From: Adhaeribacter pallidiroseus
Lineage (GTDB): Bacteria; Bacteroidota; Bacteroidia; Cytophagales; Hymenobacteraceae
Direction: 5' to 3'
Length of the DNA: 64,000 nt
NCBI RefSeq assembly: GCF_003340495.1
Contig: NZ_QASA01000001.1
Span: forward strand, 2,046,001 to 2,110,000
Position 1 is the first letter of the stretch. The number at the start of each line of letters is the position of its first letter. Under the pieces are notes generated by a model. It searched no databases. It was given only the letters and a program-made list of their open reading frames with translations, and had not been told where the DNA came from. A program made the translations under genes and the position numbers. Below, one piece after another: positions 53,349 through 61,796 of the stretch.

Positions 53349-53867
53349 ATGATTGCTAAAGCGCCTTTAACGGAGGTAGCTCCATTTTACCACCGCTACC
53401 TAGAACAAATTCCGGAAGGAGATATTATCACTCTTTTGCAGCAACAGGCAGAAAAGTTAAAAACCAGTTTGCAGGATCTACCCTTGGAAACACAAGATTT
53501 TGCTTACGGACCTGGCAAATGGACGATAAAAGAAGTACTGGGCCACCTGGTAGATACCGAGCGCATTATGGCTTACCGGGCCTTATGCATTGCCCGCGGC
53601 GAACAGCAGTCGTTGCCCGGCTTTGAAGAAAATGAATACGTAGCGCACGCCGCCTTCGGGGAACGCGAACTCGGTAGTTTACTACAGGAATACCGTTGGC
53701 AACGGCAAAGCAACCTTGTTTTGTTTCAAAGCTTTCCGGCTGAAACGCTTCAGCGTTCCGGAAGAGCAAATAATAGTCCGGCTACGGTGCGTGGCTTAAT
53801 CACGGTTATTGCGGCGCACGAGTTTCATCATATGCAAATTTTAAAAGACCGCTATTTACTCTCTTAA
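53349..53867 (+). CDS. DinB-family protein
   Basis: A 172-residue four-helix-bundle protein of the DinB/DUF664 superfamily. The three expected metal-binding His residues are visible as GHLVDTERIM (near residue 64) and AHEFHHMQILKDRYL at the C-terminus (about residues 158-171). The GKWTIKEVLGHL motif is typical. DinB-like enzymes include bacillithiol S-transferases, and since this genome carries bshB1, a thiol-transferase role is plausible but not shown. Single-gene unit. Confidence 0.85.
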   Translation: MIAKAPLTEVAPFYHRYLEQIPEGDIITLLQQQAEKLKTSLQDLPLETQDFAYGPGKWTIKEVLGHLVDTERIMAYRALCIARGEQQSLPGFEENEYVAHAAFGERELGSLLQEYRWQRQSNLVLFQSFPAETLQRSGRANNSPATVRGLITVIAAHEFHHMQILKDRYLLS

Positions 53868-53897
53868 ACCCGGAATTTTTAAATTTTTATTTACTTT

Positions 53898-54389
53898 TCA
53901 CAAAAATAAAACCATTTGTTCTTCGTGGTAATAATTGCCAGCCGGCGTTTTAATGGCATTTTTTTCGTGGGAAAAAGATTCGAAGCCAAAGCTTTGGTAC
54001 AAGTTTTTAGCTTTGGTATTGGTGGCAATTACCGTTAAATAAATTTGTTCTAAACCGGAAAGTTGGCGAGCCCGGTTAATGGTATTATTAATTAACATTT
54101 TTCCGATGCCTTGACCGGCAAAATTCAGCCCCACGTACATGCGATACAATAAAGCTTTGTGCCGCATATTTACGGAAGTTTCGCGCTCAAAACTTACAAC
54201 GCCCATAATTTCCGCCTGATTCGAAACAGCGGCCAACGTAAAACTTTCCGTGGTGCCTTCCGTCGGGAAGTAAGCCCACAACTCATCCGCCGGACTGGTC
54301 CGGAAACAGTCGGGATGGTCGCGCAGACCTTGTAGAAAAAAGTTTTTATAATCAAGCGGCTTTCGAGCCGTTAACTCCACTAGGCGCAT
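53898..54389 (-). CDS. GNAT-family N-acetyltransferase
   Basis: A 163-residue acetyl-CoA-dependent acetyltransferase. The acetyl-CoA-binding motif A is LYRMYVGLNFAGQGIGKMLI (core GQGIGKML, near residue 100). A conserved NTKAKNLYQSFGFESFSHE segment lies near residue 130. The acceptor is unknown. A heptad repeat array (54391-54423) begins two bases upstream of its start codon. Confidence 0.87.
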   Translation of the reverse strand: MRLVELTARKPLDYKNFFLQGLRDHPDCFRTSPADELWAYFPTEGTTESFTLAAVSNQAEIMGVVSFERETSVNMRHKALLYRMYVGLNFAGQGIGKMLINNTINRARQLSGLEQIYLTVIATNTKAKNLYQSFGFESFSHEKNAIKTPAGNYYHEEQMVLFL

Positions 54390-54390
54390 A

Positions 54391-54423
54391 ACCAGATGTT
54401 AGATGTTAGACACTAGATGTTAC
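54391..54423. repeat. degenerate 7-bp tandem repeat next to the GNAT start codon
   Basis: Heptads ATGTTAG, ATGTTAG, ACACTAG, ATGTTAC follow directly upstream of the GNAT gene, in the gap to phoH. Confidence 0.65.
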
Positions 54424-54558
54424 TCTGTAAGTAAAATCTTTTTGTAAGATGGTACTTTAAAGCACTAAAGTAAATTAGTTTAAGTATAAGTAGAAATCCG
54501 GAGCTGATCGTAAAACTAGCCCCGGATTATAGAAGTAAGAAGAGTAAAAATTTAAAAA

Positions 54559-55938
54559 TTACAACAGATCGTTCGCTAAGTTCGCTAATTCGGATCGTTC
54601 TCCTTTGAGCAAGGTAATGTGGGCGTAAAGTGGGTGGTTTTTAGCTTTATCAATTAAATAAGACAGGCCGTTACTTTGCGTGTCCAGGTAAGGCGTATCG
54701 ATTTGGTAAATATCGCCGGTAAATACAATTTTGGTGTTTTCGCCGGCCCGGGTAATAATGGTTTTAATTTCGTGGGGCGTTAAGTTCTGGGCTTCATCCA
54801 CAATAAAAAAGATGTTCGATAAGCTCCGGCCCCGAATGTAAGCCAGGGGCGTGATAACCAGTTTTTCTTGTTCGGTTAGTTCTTTTATTTTCTGGTGTTC
54901 TTTGCTGGTTTCCACGAACTGATTGGATATAAATTTTAAATTATCCCACAAAGGCTCCATGTAGGGGTTTATTTTGGATTTAATATCGCCGGGTAAAAAA
55001 CCAATATCGCGGTTACTGAGCGGTACAATGGGCCGCGCCAAATAAATTTGTTTGTAATTACGGCGTTGCTCAATGGCCCCGGCCAGGGTTAACAAGGTTT
55101 TTCCGGTACCTGCTACTCCTTGTATGGTTACCAACTTTACCATTGGGTTCATGATGGCGTGCAACGCAAAAGCTTGTTCCGCATTGCGCGGTTTAATGCC
55201 GTAACCCGATAATTTATCTACTCTTTCCAGTCGCCGCTCCACGGGATTGTAGTACGACAGCACCGAGTTTTTGTAGCTTTTAAGAATGTAGTAATGGTTA
55301 TCCGGCGGCTCTTGTTTTAATACTTCCAAATTCGCGGAAATCCCGGTTTCGTATAATTCGGTAATTAAACTGGCGGGTACGTTTTCGAGCAGGTCGTTGC
55401 CGGTATATAGCGAATTTACATTTTGCACCTTACCGGTTTCGTAATCTTCGGCCGGCAAATTCAAGGCCCGGGCTTTCAGGCGCAGGTTAATATCTTTGGT
55501 AACCAGTATTACTTTGTGGTTGGGCATTTCGTGTTGCAACTGCAACGCCGAATTTAAAATTTTGTGGTCGGCTTTTCTTTCGTTAAAAACTTTCTCGGCA
55601 TCTATGGGCGAGTCGTGGGTCATTACCACCCGGAATTTCCCTTTGTTTTTGCCCGTTAAAGGCAGCCAGTCCTGTAGCTTATTTTCATGCGACAGCTGAT
55701 CGATGAAGCGGATAAACTCCCGGGCTTCAAAGTTTTTAATATCGTTTCCTTTCTTAAAATTGTCAAGTTCTTCCAGAACCGTAATCGGGATAGCAACATC
55801 GTGTTCTTCAAAATGTTCCACGGCACTGTGGTCGTACAAAATCACGGAGGTATCCAACACAAATACTTTTTTTATTTTGGGGGGCGCATCGTTTTTTTTG
55901 CGGGCGGGAGCTCTTTTAGTTTTTTGGGATTCAGTCAT
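54559..55938 (-). CDS. PhoH-family ATPase with N-terminal PIN domain
   Basis: A 459-residue PIN-PhoH protein. The PIN nuclease domain starts KVFVLDTSVILYDHS (Asp29) and includes ILVTKDINLRLKA near residue 145. The PhoH ATPase has Walker A GVAGTGKT (274-281), Walker B FFIVDEAQNL near residue 383 and the VFTGDIYQID segment near residue 412. Related fusions act as RNA helicase/nucleases in mycobacteria. A role in RNA turnover is inferred. The gene ends next to an AAATTTAAAAATT element. Confidence 0.9.
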   Translation of the reverse strand: MTESQKTKRAPARKKNDAPPKIKKVFVLDTSVILYDHSAVEHFEEHDVAIPITVLEELDNFKKGNDIKNFEAREFIRFIDQLSHENKLQDWLPLTGKNKGKFRVVMTHDSPIDAEKVFNERKADHKILNSALQLQHEMPNHKVILVTKDINLRLKARALNLPAEDYETGKVQNVNSLYTGNDLLENVPASLITELYETGISANLEVLKQEPPDNHYYILKSYKNSVLSYYNPVERRLERVDKLSGYGIKPRNAEQAFALHAIMNPMVKLVTIQGVAGTGKTLLTLAGAIEQRRNYKQIYLARPIVPLSNRDIGFLPGDIKSKINPYMEPLWDNLKFISNQFVETSKEHQKIKELTEQEKLVITPLAYIRGRSLSNIFFIVDEAQNLTPHEIKTIITRAGENTKIVFTGDIYQIDTPYLDTQSNGLSYLIDKAKNHPLYAHITLLKGERSELANLANDLL

Positions 55939-56328
55939 ACGCAGAAAAGTAATTTAATTAAAAATAGAAGTGTTAGTTTAGCTAATGAAGCGCGCAACTC
56001 CTAGTATTTAGCCGGAATATTTCTACGAAACCAAGCAGGAAGCAGGCAATTTTCCGGCAAATATTATTTTAAACTAACCTCCGTAATTTCTGCGAATAGG
56101 TAAAAAGAGGAATTTGAACAAGTGCCACAAAACAAGGATTAAATTTAACCAATAGAATGAAATATTATGTTTAATTAAAGCTAACCTGTAAAGGGTTGGC
56201 AAATAAACCTGCCTGATTTTTTCATAAAAACACAACCGGTTCGTTAAAATAAAACAGAAACTTTTGGATGGACAAAAAAATAATTATCTTTCATTAGTTA
56301 GCTGGCACAAATACAATTAATTAAAAAG
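55939..56328. other. 390-base intergenic region between divergent phoH and MORN gene
   Basis: No reading frame, repeat array or strong hairpin stands out. The only signal I can support is a candidate plus-strand promoter at 56263-56292. Confidence 0.5.
56263..56292 (+). promoter_or_regulatory. promoter candidate for the MORN-repeat protein
   Basis: TTTG (56263-56266), 18 bases, then TATCTTTC (56285-56292), matching seven of the eight informative -7 positions. Confidence 0.45.
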
Positions 56329-56862
56329 ATGAAATTTATTCTACGTATAGGCTTGCTGGTAATCCTGGGACTAGCTATTCAACCCACCGCCCAAGGCCAA
56401 GTTTTAAAAAATATTTTTGGTAAAAACAAAGTAAACCGCGACAAAGAACACGTTGGTCGCTGGAACTATAAAGAAGACAAAGAAAATCCGGACCAGATTA
56501 CCAGTAAAGGCCGGTTTAAAAACGGCAAGCAGGTAAAAAAATGGAAGTATTTTTACCCCAACGGTCAATTATATTTGGTTGAAAAATACGATTCTAAGAA
56601 AGATTTCCGGATATTAAACGCTACTTATTACCACAAAAACGGGCAGGTGGCGCATACCGGCAAAGCCGTGCAGGAAAATACCAAAGAGCGCATTCATTAT
56701 TACTGGATTGGCGATTGGAAGTATTACAACCTGGATGGCACTTTGCGCAAAACCGTGGTTTACGAAAATGGCTGGCCCATCAAAGCCATTTACCCCGACG
56801 GACACGAAGAAAAAGAAACAGCCGAGCGTTTTCAGTCCGGGCCGCAGCTGCGCACTTTATAG
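56329..56862 (+). CDS. exported MORN-variant repeat protein
   Basis: A 177-residue protein with a signal peptide (to about residue 23, AQGQ). Repeats of the bacterial MORN variant/YwqK type follow: KGRFKNGKQVKKWKYFYPNGQL, YYHKNGQVAHTG, YYNLDGTLRKTVVYENGWP (key units are FYPNGQLYLVEKY and YYHKNGQ). Such repeats are beta-hairpin modules. YwqK is linked to antitoxin function in Bacillus, but the secretion signal argues against that here. No partner gene is adjacent. Confidence 0.75.
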   Translation: MKFILRIGLLVILGLAIQPTAQGQVLKNIFGKNKVNRDKEHVGRWNYKEDKENPDQITSKGRFKNGKQVKKWKYFYPNGQLYLVEKYDSKKDFRILNATYYHKNGQVAHTGKAVQENTKERIHYYWIGDWKYYNLDGTLRKTVVYENGWPIKAIYPDGHEEKETAERFQSGPQLRTL

Positions 56863-57085
56863 AAGATTGCCGGAAATTTTAATACTTATAACCGGTAAAC
56901 GCGGGTAAAATTTAAAAAAATCATCATCACCCTTTTGTTCTGATAATTAATAAGATGGAGAGCAAACTTATGCTGCTAAAAGTAAAACCATATTAAAAAA
57001 TTTCAAGAGTGGCAAAGCAGTTGCCCTTTACTGCGACCCGTTTAATGCCTGAACTACTAGCTTTTTTAAAAAACGGCTTGCCCGA

Positions 57086-57715
57086 TTAGCTTAACGTATA
57101 ATAATCTTCTTGGTCTTTTTCATGTAGGCGAAGATAGCCGTGTAGCACCAATTTGATTAAGATGCGGTAAGCCCGGCGTTTCGAGATATTAGCTAGTTTC
57201 ATGAATTCCGGCAAGGTAATACGCCGATTGGTTTTTAGATAATCCAGCACTTGGTAATCGGGTTTATCTAGGTTTAAGGGCCGGGCGGTTTCACTTAAGG
57301 GATGTTCGGTGCGCAAAACTTTATTTACCAGTTTGCTGGTTTGCACACTTTCGTCTTTCACGCGCACATACCCGCGCCAGTCGTTGTCTTTTACTTTGGC
57401 TAGGTGCGGCTTTTGGGTACTTTCCGGAATGCTCACTTCCAGAATGAGCCGGTTATCCATTTCTACTTCCTGGTAACCCAAGGTTAAGGGCGGATCGCAG
57501 TAAAACTGAGCGGCCAACTGCAAGGTATGCTTTTCTTCTTCCGGATCCACGCCCCTAATGGTGCCATTATCCTGCACCCCCACCAGAATGATACCACCGC
57601 GGGTATTGGCAAAGGAAACCAAAGTACGGGCAATTTTATCCGGATGCGTAATGGTTTTTTTAAAATCCAACTGCTCATTTTCCCCAATAGCAATCAAACG
57701 CCACAAATCGTGCAT
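57086..57715 (-). CDS. AlbA_2/Schlafen-type ATP-binding domain protein
   Basis: A 209-residue protein. Residues ~1-130 match the AlbA_2 (divergent AAA_4) domain: ENEQLDFKKTI, LVSFANTRGGIILVGVQDNGTI (core ANTRGG) and a WRGYVRVKDESVQ end. The C-terminal 70 residues look like a winged helix (LDYLKTNRRITLPEFMKLANISKRRAYRIL), so it is probably a DNA-binding regulator. It is 46 bases downstream of the SDR gene on the same strand. Confidence 0.82.
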   Translation of the reverse strand: MHDLWRLIAIGENEQLDFKKTITHPDKIARTLVSFANTRGGIILVGVQDNGTIRGVDPEEEKHTLQLAAQFYCDPPLTLGYQEVEMDNRLILEVSIPESTQKPHLAKVKDNDWRGYVRVKDESVQTSKLVNKVLRTEHPLSETARPLNLDKPDYQVLDYLKTNRRITLPEFMKLANISKRRAYRILIKLVLHGYLRLHEKDQEDYYTLS

Positions 57716-57761
57716 AATTAATCTTATTTTCCGGCAACCTGAGGAGTTCCGTATCTACCTT

Positions 57762-58598
57762 TTATATTTTAACCTGCGCTTCACTTTCTTGGTAAAGTTG
57801 TTGGGCCAAGGCTTGATTATACGATAGTTTGGAGGATTTTACTGTTTTTTTATTTTTAAAATATAAGCCAGTTGTTTGGGCTACGTTCGGGGAAGTAGCG
57901 AGGTAAATAACCGTGCTGGCTCCTTTTTCGGGAGTACTCATAAACGGCCGGCCCAGTTGAAACATAAATTTTAAAAAACCACTTCCTGTTTGGCCAAAAC
58001 TGCTCGCAATTACGCCCGGATGCAAGGCATTTACGGTAACAGCCGTCGATTCTAAACGGCGGGCCAGTTCATACGTAAATAATACATTGGCTAACTTAGA
58101 GTTGCAGTAAGCAGTAAAAGCACTGTATTTTTTCTCATTTTTCTCCGGATCAAACGCGATCTTGCCCATGCGGTGCGCTTCCGACGAAACATTTATAATG
58201 CGGCCGGCCGGCGCTTGCTTTACTAAATCTAAGAGTAAGTTAGTCAGCAAAAAAGGACCTAAATGATTCGTAGCCCAGGAGCGTTCAAAGCCATCGGGGG
58301 TGATTTCGTGCGCACCGGGTAAAATACCGGCGTTATTAATTAAAACATCCAGGTGGCTGTATCTTTGCTGAACTTTGGCAGCTAGCTGCCTAACGGCGGA
58401 AAAGTCGGCTAAATCGCAGGGCATAAACTCGGCTTCGGCACCTGGTAATTCTTTATAAATCTCCCGTATTACCTGAGTGCCGCGTCGCTCGTTTTGCGAC
58501 ACCAGAATTAATGTATATTTCTGACGCGCCAGTTCTAAAGCGGTGGCCTTGCCAATACCCGAACTAGCTCCTGTTATTAAAGCGATTTTATCTATCAT
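57762..58598 (-). CDS. SDR-family oxidoreductase (retinol-dehydrogenase-like)
   Basis: A 278-residue short-chain dehydrogenase. It has the cofactor loop TGASSGIGKATA at the N-terminus, NNAGILPG near residue 90, NVSSEAHRMG near residue 140 and the active-site YCNSKLANVLF (Tyr/Lys) near residue 167. The NHLGPFLLTNLL and NALHPGVIAS stretches place it with the retinol-dehydrogenase/WWOX-like group. The substrate is not readable. Confidence 0.85.
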   Translation of the reverse strand: MIDKIALITGASSGIGKATALELARQKYTLILVSQNERRGTQVIREIYKELPGAEAEFMPCDLADFSAVRQLAAKVQQRYSHLDVLINNAGILPGAHEITPDGFERSWATNHLGPFLLTNLLLDLVKQAPAGRIINVSSEAHRMGKIAFDPEKNEKKYSAFTAYCNSKLANVLFTYELARRLESTAVTVNALHPGVIASSFGQTGSGFLKFMFQLGRPFMSTPEKGASTVIYLATSPNVAQTTGLYFKNKKTVKSSKLSYNQALAQQLYQESEAQVKI

Positions 58599-58695
58599 GT
58601 ATGATAAAGATTTAGGGCCCGGATAATGTTTGCGTAAAATTTGCCTACCGGCTATAAATTTTAAAAAATAATAACGGACCTAACCTGAAAATAAA

Positions 58696-58718
58696 AATGC
58701 GGGCTGTTGGCCCGCATT
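58696..58718 (-). terminator. intrinsic terminator after the DUF3127 gene
   Basis: AATGCGGGC (58696-58704) pairs with GCCCGCATT (58710-58718) across a five-base loop. On the minus strand a TTTTTATTTT tract follows. Confidence 0.85.
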
Positions 58719-58747
58719 CTCTTGTATATACCAAACAAGATAATCCT

Positions 58748-59128
58748 TTAGAAAGGCAAATCGTTGTCAATTTCTTCTGTTAAAAAAGGACTATTGGTGG
58801 CTGGTTGCTCAGCGCGGCTCGGATTGGATTTACCTGCTCCTGTAGCAGCTCCGGCATTTTCTATCCGCCAGGCTTGCAGGTTAGTAAAATACATGGTAGT
58901 GCCATTCTTGGTGAATGGTTTACCCGACAAGTTAAAATTTACTTTAACCTCATCGCCAATTTTATATTGGTCAACTACACCGCATTTATCTTGCGTTAAC
59001 TGAAATTTTACGTGCTGCGTAAAAGAGCCATCCGGTATTTCCAGCACAAATTCGCGCTTCCGGAATTTATCGCTCACCTGAACTTCATCGAATATTTCGT
59101 GTAATCTTCCTTGAACCTCAAAAGACAT
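58748..59128 (-). CDS. DUF3127 domain-containing protein (OB-fold-like, SSB-related)
   Basis: A 126-residue protein: FEVQGRLHEIFDEVQVSDKF at the start, KREFVLEIPDGSFTQHVKF, and NLQAWRIE in the middle. It ends with an acidic/disordered tail whose last residues are NDLPF. That tail recalls the DDDIPF tip of single-stranded DNA-binding proteins, which recruits partner proteins. The body is small and beta-rich, consistent with DUF3127. It is probably a nucleic-acid-binding protein, but this is inference. Monocistronic with its own promoter box and terminator. Confidence 0.85.
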   Translation of the reverse strand: MSFEVQGRLHEIFDEVQVSDKFRKREFVLEIPDGSFTQHVKFQLTQDKCGVVDQYKIGDEVKVNFNLSGKPFTKNGTTMYFTNLQAWRIENAGAATGAGKSNPSRAEQPATNSPFLTEEIDNDLPF

Positions 59129-59168
59129 AATCCTGATTTTTTTTGTATGAAAAACAATTTACTTGTAG

Positions 59169-59176
59169 CAAATATA
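59169..59176 (-). promoter_or_regulatory. -7 box for the DUF3127 gene
   Basis: The minus strand reads TATATTTG, an exact TAnnTTTG match about 40 bases upstream of the start codon. Confidence 0.5.
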
Positions 59177-59324
59177 CGTATTAAATTAAGGAATAATTCC
59201 TTCCGGAACAGATAATTTCGGGATTATTTTGGTCTAAAATTGCCCTTATTTTTAAAAATAATTGCTGCCAGCAAGCTTTAATCGCGCGATTTATTTTATT
59301 TTAAAAAAATATAACTTATAGCTA

Positions 59325-60266
59325 ATGAATCCAATTGCTATTGCTATTCACGGCGGAGCCGGTACCATTTTGCGCGCCTTGATGACCGCAGAAAAAGAAG
59401 CCATGTACCGGAATGCTTTGCGGGAAGCAGTAGAGTTGGGGCATCAGATTTTACAGGAAGGCGGGAGTTCTTTAACAGCCGTAGAAGCCGCCGTGCGTAA
59501 CCTGGAAGATTGTGTTTTGTTTAACGCCGGGAAAGGCGCAGTGTTCACCCACGAAGGCAAACACGAGTTAGACGCGGCCATCATGTGCGGTGCTACCGGC
59601 TTAGCCGGAGCAGTAGCTGGCGTGCGGCGGGTGCGAAATCCGGTTACGCTGGCAAAAGCCGTAATGCAGCATTCCGAACACGTGTTATTAGTAGGTAACG
59701 GAGCCGAAGTTTTTGGTCAGAGCCAGAACATTGCCTTTGAACCGGAAGAATACTTTTATGACGGCGCGCGGTATGAACAATGGCGGGCCGCTGTAGCTTC
59801 GGACCAGGTGGTTCTGGATCATAGCTTACGGCCGGAAAATTTAACCGAAAAAAAATTTGGAACCGTGGGAGCGGTAGCTCTGGATCAATTGGGCAATTTG
59901 GCGGCAGCTACTTCTACGGGTGGCATGACGAATAAAAAATTTAACCGCATAGGAGACAGCCCCATTATAGGCGCGGGTACTTACGCGAACAACGCCACTT
60001 GCGCGGTATCCTGCACAGGGCACGGGGAGTATTTTATGCGGGCGGTGGTGGCGTACGATGTTTCTTGTTTAATAGAGTACAAAGGATTAACATTAGCGGA
60101 GGCTTGCCACTACGTGGTGCACGAAAAATTAAAAAAACAAGGTGGCGAAGGCGGCTTAATTGCTTTAAACCAACAAGGAAAAGTTGCCTTAATGTTTAAC
60201 TCCGAAGGAATGTACCGGGCCAGCAAACAGAACCAAGAACCAACTTACATCGGGATTTACGGCTAG
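59325..60266 (+). CDS. isoaspartyl peptidase/L-asparaginase (Ntn-hydrolase)
   Basis: A 313-residue plant-type asparaginase precursor. The N-terminus AIAIHGGAGTI is diagnostic. The autoprocessing site is in KKFGTVGAVALD, where Thr180 becomes the nucleophile of the beta chain, followed by STGGMTNKKFNRIGDSPIIGAGTYA (core STGGM and GDSPIIGAGT). This enzyme class hydrolyses beta-aspartyl dipeptides, including beta-Asp-Arg from cyanophycin. The convergent neighbour is cyanophycinase, 250 bases away, which makes cyanophycin breakdown the likely job. No signal peptide is visible. Confidence 0.92.
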   Translation: MNPIAIAIHGGAGTILRALMTAEKEAMYRNALREAVELGHQILQEGGSSLTAVEAAVRNLEDCVLFNAGKGAVFTHEGKHELDAAIMCGATGLAGAVAGVRRVRNPVTLAKAVMQHSEHVLLVGNGAEVFGQSQNIAFEPEEYFYDGARYEQWRAAVASDQVVLDHSLRPENLTEKKFGTVGAVALDQLGNLAAATSTGGMTNKKFNRIGDSPIIGAGTYANNATCAVSCTGHGEYFMRAVVAYDVSCLIEYKGLTLAEACHYVVHEKLKKQGGEGGLIALNQQGKVALMFNSEGMYRASKQNQEPTYIGIYG

Positions 60267-60273
60267 AGTACTA

Positions 60274-60306
60274 GTAGTTATTGGTTGTTCGTTTCTTGTT
60301 ATTAGG
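60274..60306. repeat. degenerate 7-bp tandem repeat (GTT orientation)
   Basis: Heptads TAGTTAT, TGGTTGT, TCGTTTC, TTGTTAT, TAGGACT begin just after the asparaginase stop codon. An oppositely oriented array at 60471-60514 faces it. Confidence 0.6.
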
Positions 60307-60470
60307 ACTAAAATCAATTTAACTACTGCATGCCTGGGTAACGAGTATATCTATTTACTCTTTTAGAAAGATTTATTCTACTTTTCCTGCAATAACCAGC
60401 AACTAAGTATCGGGACAAAAATAAACGTAAGGATATTTCAAAGTAATGTTTTAGATATCAATAGTTTATA

Positions 60471-60514
60471 GGTCGAACAACGAACAACTAATAACGACCA
60501 ACTACTTAGTAACT
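60471..60514. repeat. degenerate 7-bp tandem repeat (AAC orientation)
   Basis: Heptads GAACAAC, GAACAAC, TAATAAC, GACCAAC, TACTTAG end two bases before the cyanophycinase stop codon. Confidence 0.65.
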
Positions 60515-60515
60515 A

Positions 60516-61418
60516 TTAAGATAAGTTATCCAGAATATTCTGCACGTGCTGCTGACGCGTGGCGGCATCTTTATAGAATTCGCGGAGGTAGATATCGTAC
60601 ACGTTGCCTTTGGCTAAAACGTGCATCACCAAGTTTTCGATGGATAATGGTTCTCCGCGGTTTGCTTCGTGCACATTATTATGCTTGATGTGATAGCCAT
60701 CTACTATAATCACCAGGTTAGAGCCAATGGTTTCGATCAGGTTGCCGTGCGTAATAAGCACTCCGGTGTCTTCGCCCAGGCCAATGCCAATTTTGCGGGA
60801 ATGCAGCGCCACAGCTTCCATGAGTCGCCCAAAACGGCCGCGTTTTACAAAGTGCGAATCAATTACTGCGTTCGATAAAAAATCCAGACCCTGGCCTAAT
60901 TTTACGGTTCCTTTCATCAGGGCTTCAAAGCTGCTACCGCGTTTAATCATAATCCCCGACATGGCCATAGCTCCCGCGCTGGTGCCGGCAATTACAAAAT
61001 TTTCCTCGTGCTGGTAACGCTCTTTGCAAATCCGCAAAAATTCGGTTCCGGTAAAAGCCTGGATAATCCGCGATTGATCGCCGCCGGAGAACAAAATACC
61101 GTCGGCCGCTTTTAACCGTTCCAGGTAAACAGGTAAATTCGTTTCGGCGAAGGTGCGAATGTGCATTAAACCAATGTTAGAGAAATTTAAAATGCCAAAG
61201 GCTTTTTGGTAAATGTTGCCTACTTCTTCCGGAATCATAGAAGCCGTGGTAATAACTTCAATTCGGGGAGCAACCTTGCCCAATTCGGCGGTAAAGCGCT
61301 TTAAGATGCCGAGTTCAAAAAAATTTAAATAGTATTTGCGTTGGCTGCGCGCATGGGAGTAGGTGCCTTTGTCTTCGTTGCCACCAATAGCTATAATTTT
61401 TCCTTTGGGTGTATTCAC
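60516..61418 (-). CDS. cyanophycinase (peptidase S51 family)
   Basis: Serine exopeptidase that cuts the storage polymer cyanophycin into beta-Asp-Arg dipeptides. It shows KIIAIGGNEDKG at the N-terminus, DGILFSGGDQSRI near residue 110 and the nucleophile elbow IAGTSAGAMAMSG (Ser near residue 143). The conserved DSHFVKRGRFGRLMEA stretch, with GLGEDTGVLI following, completes the signature. I prefer the GTG at 61416-61418 (300 residues). An ATG at 61541 would add 41 residues that look non-conserved. It pairs functionally with the convergent isoaspartyl peptidase. No cyanophycin synthetase lies in the window. Confidence 0.87.
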   Translation of the reverse strand: MNTPKGKIIAIGGNEDKGTYSHARSQRKYYLNFFELGILKRFTAELGKVAPRIEVITTASMIPEEVGNIYQKAFGILNFSNIGLMHIRTFAETNLPVYLERLKAADGILFSGGDQSRIIQAFTGTEFLRICKERYQHEENFVIAGTSAGAMAMSGIMIKRGSSFEALMKGTVKLGQGLDFLSNAVIDSHFVKRGRFGRLMEAVALHSRKIGIGLGEDTGVLITHGNLIETIGSNLVIIVDGYHIKHNNVHEANRGEPLSIENLVMHVLAKGNVYDIYLREFYKDAATRQQHVQNILDNLS

Positions 61419-61796
61419 GAGTAGTTTACGATCTTGTAAGATTGAGAAAGCCCGGTTTATTTTGGCAGTACTTAGCTTGATTATGCAAAGTAAAAAACTT
61501 TTGGTTACAAGTTTCCCGGAAAGCAAGAGATCATGCTGCAACAGCGTTAGCCGTACGGAGGGAATAAACAGGTATTTAATATTCTAAATAGAATTTTGAG
61601 ACCTTACTATTGTAAATTTTTTAAAAAATCTAAAAAATACAATCCATTCAAAACCTTAAAATAAAAATTTAAGACCATAGGCTTTCGCTTTACATACGGG
61701 GTTATCTTTTTGTTATTTCACTAACCTTACCCGTACAAGGGCGTATAGGAGAGAAAGAATTTTACGGGTTTATTCTAAATATAAAATTAAAAGACT

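Noticed and set aside
61419-61541. N-terminal extension of cyanophycinase from the ATG at 61541
   Set aside because: The 41 extra residues do not look like the family, and the GTG at 61418 gives the usual length. The longer form cannot be fully excluded.
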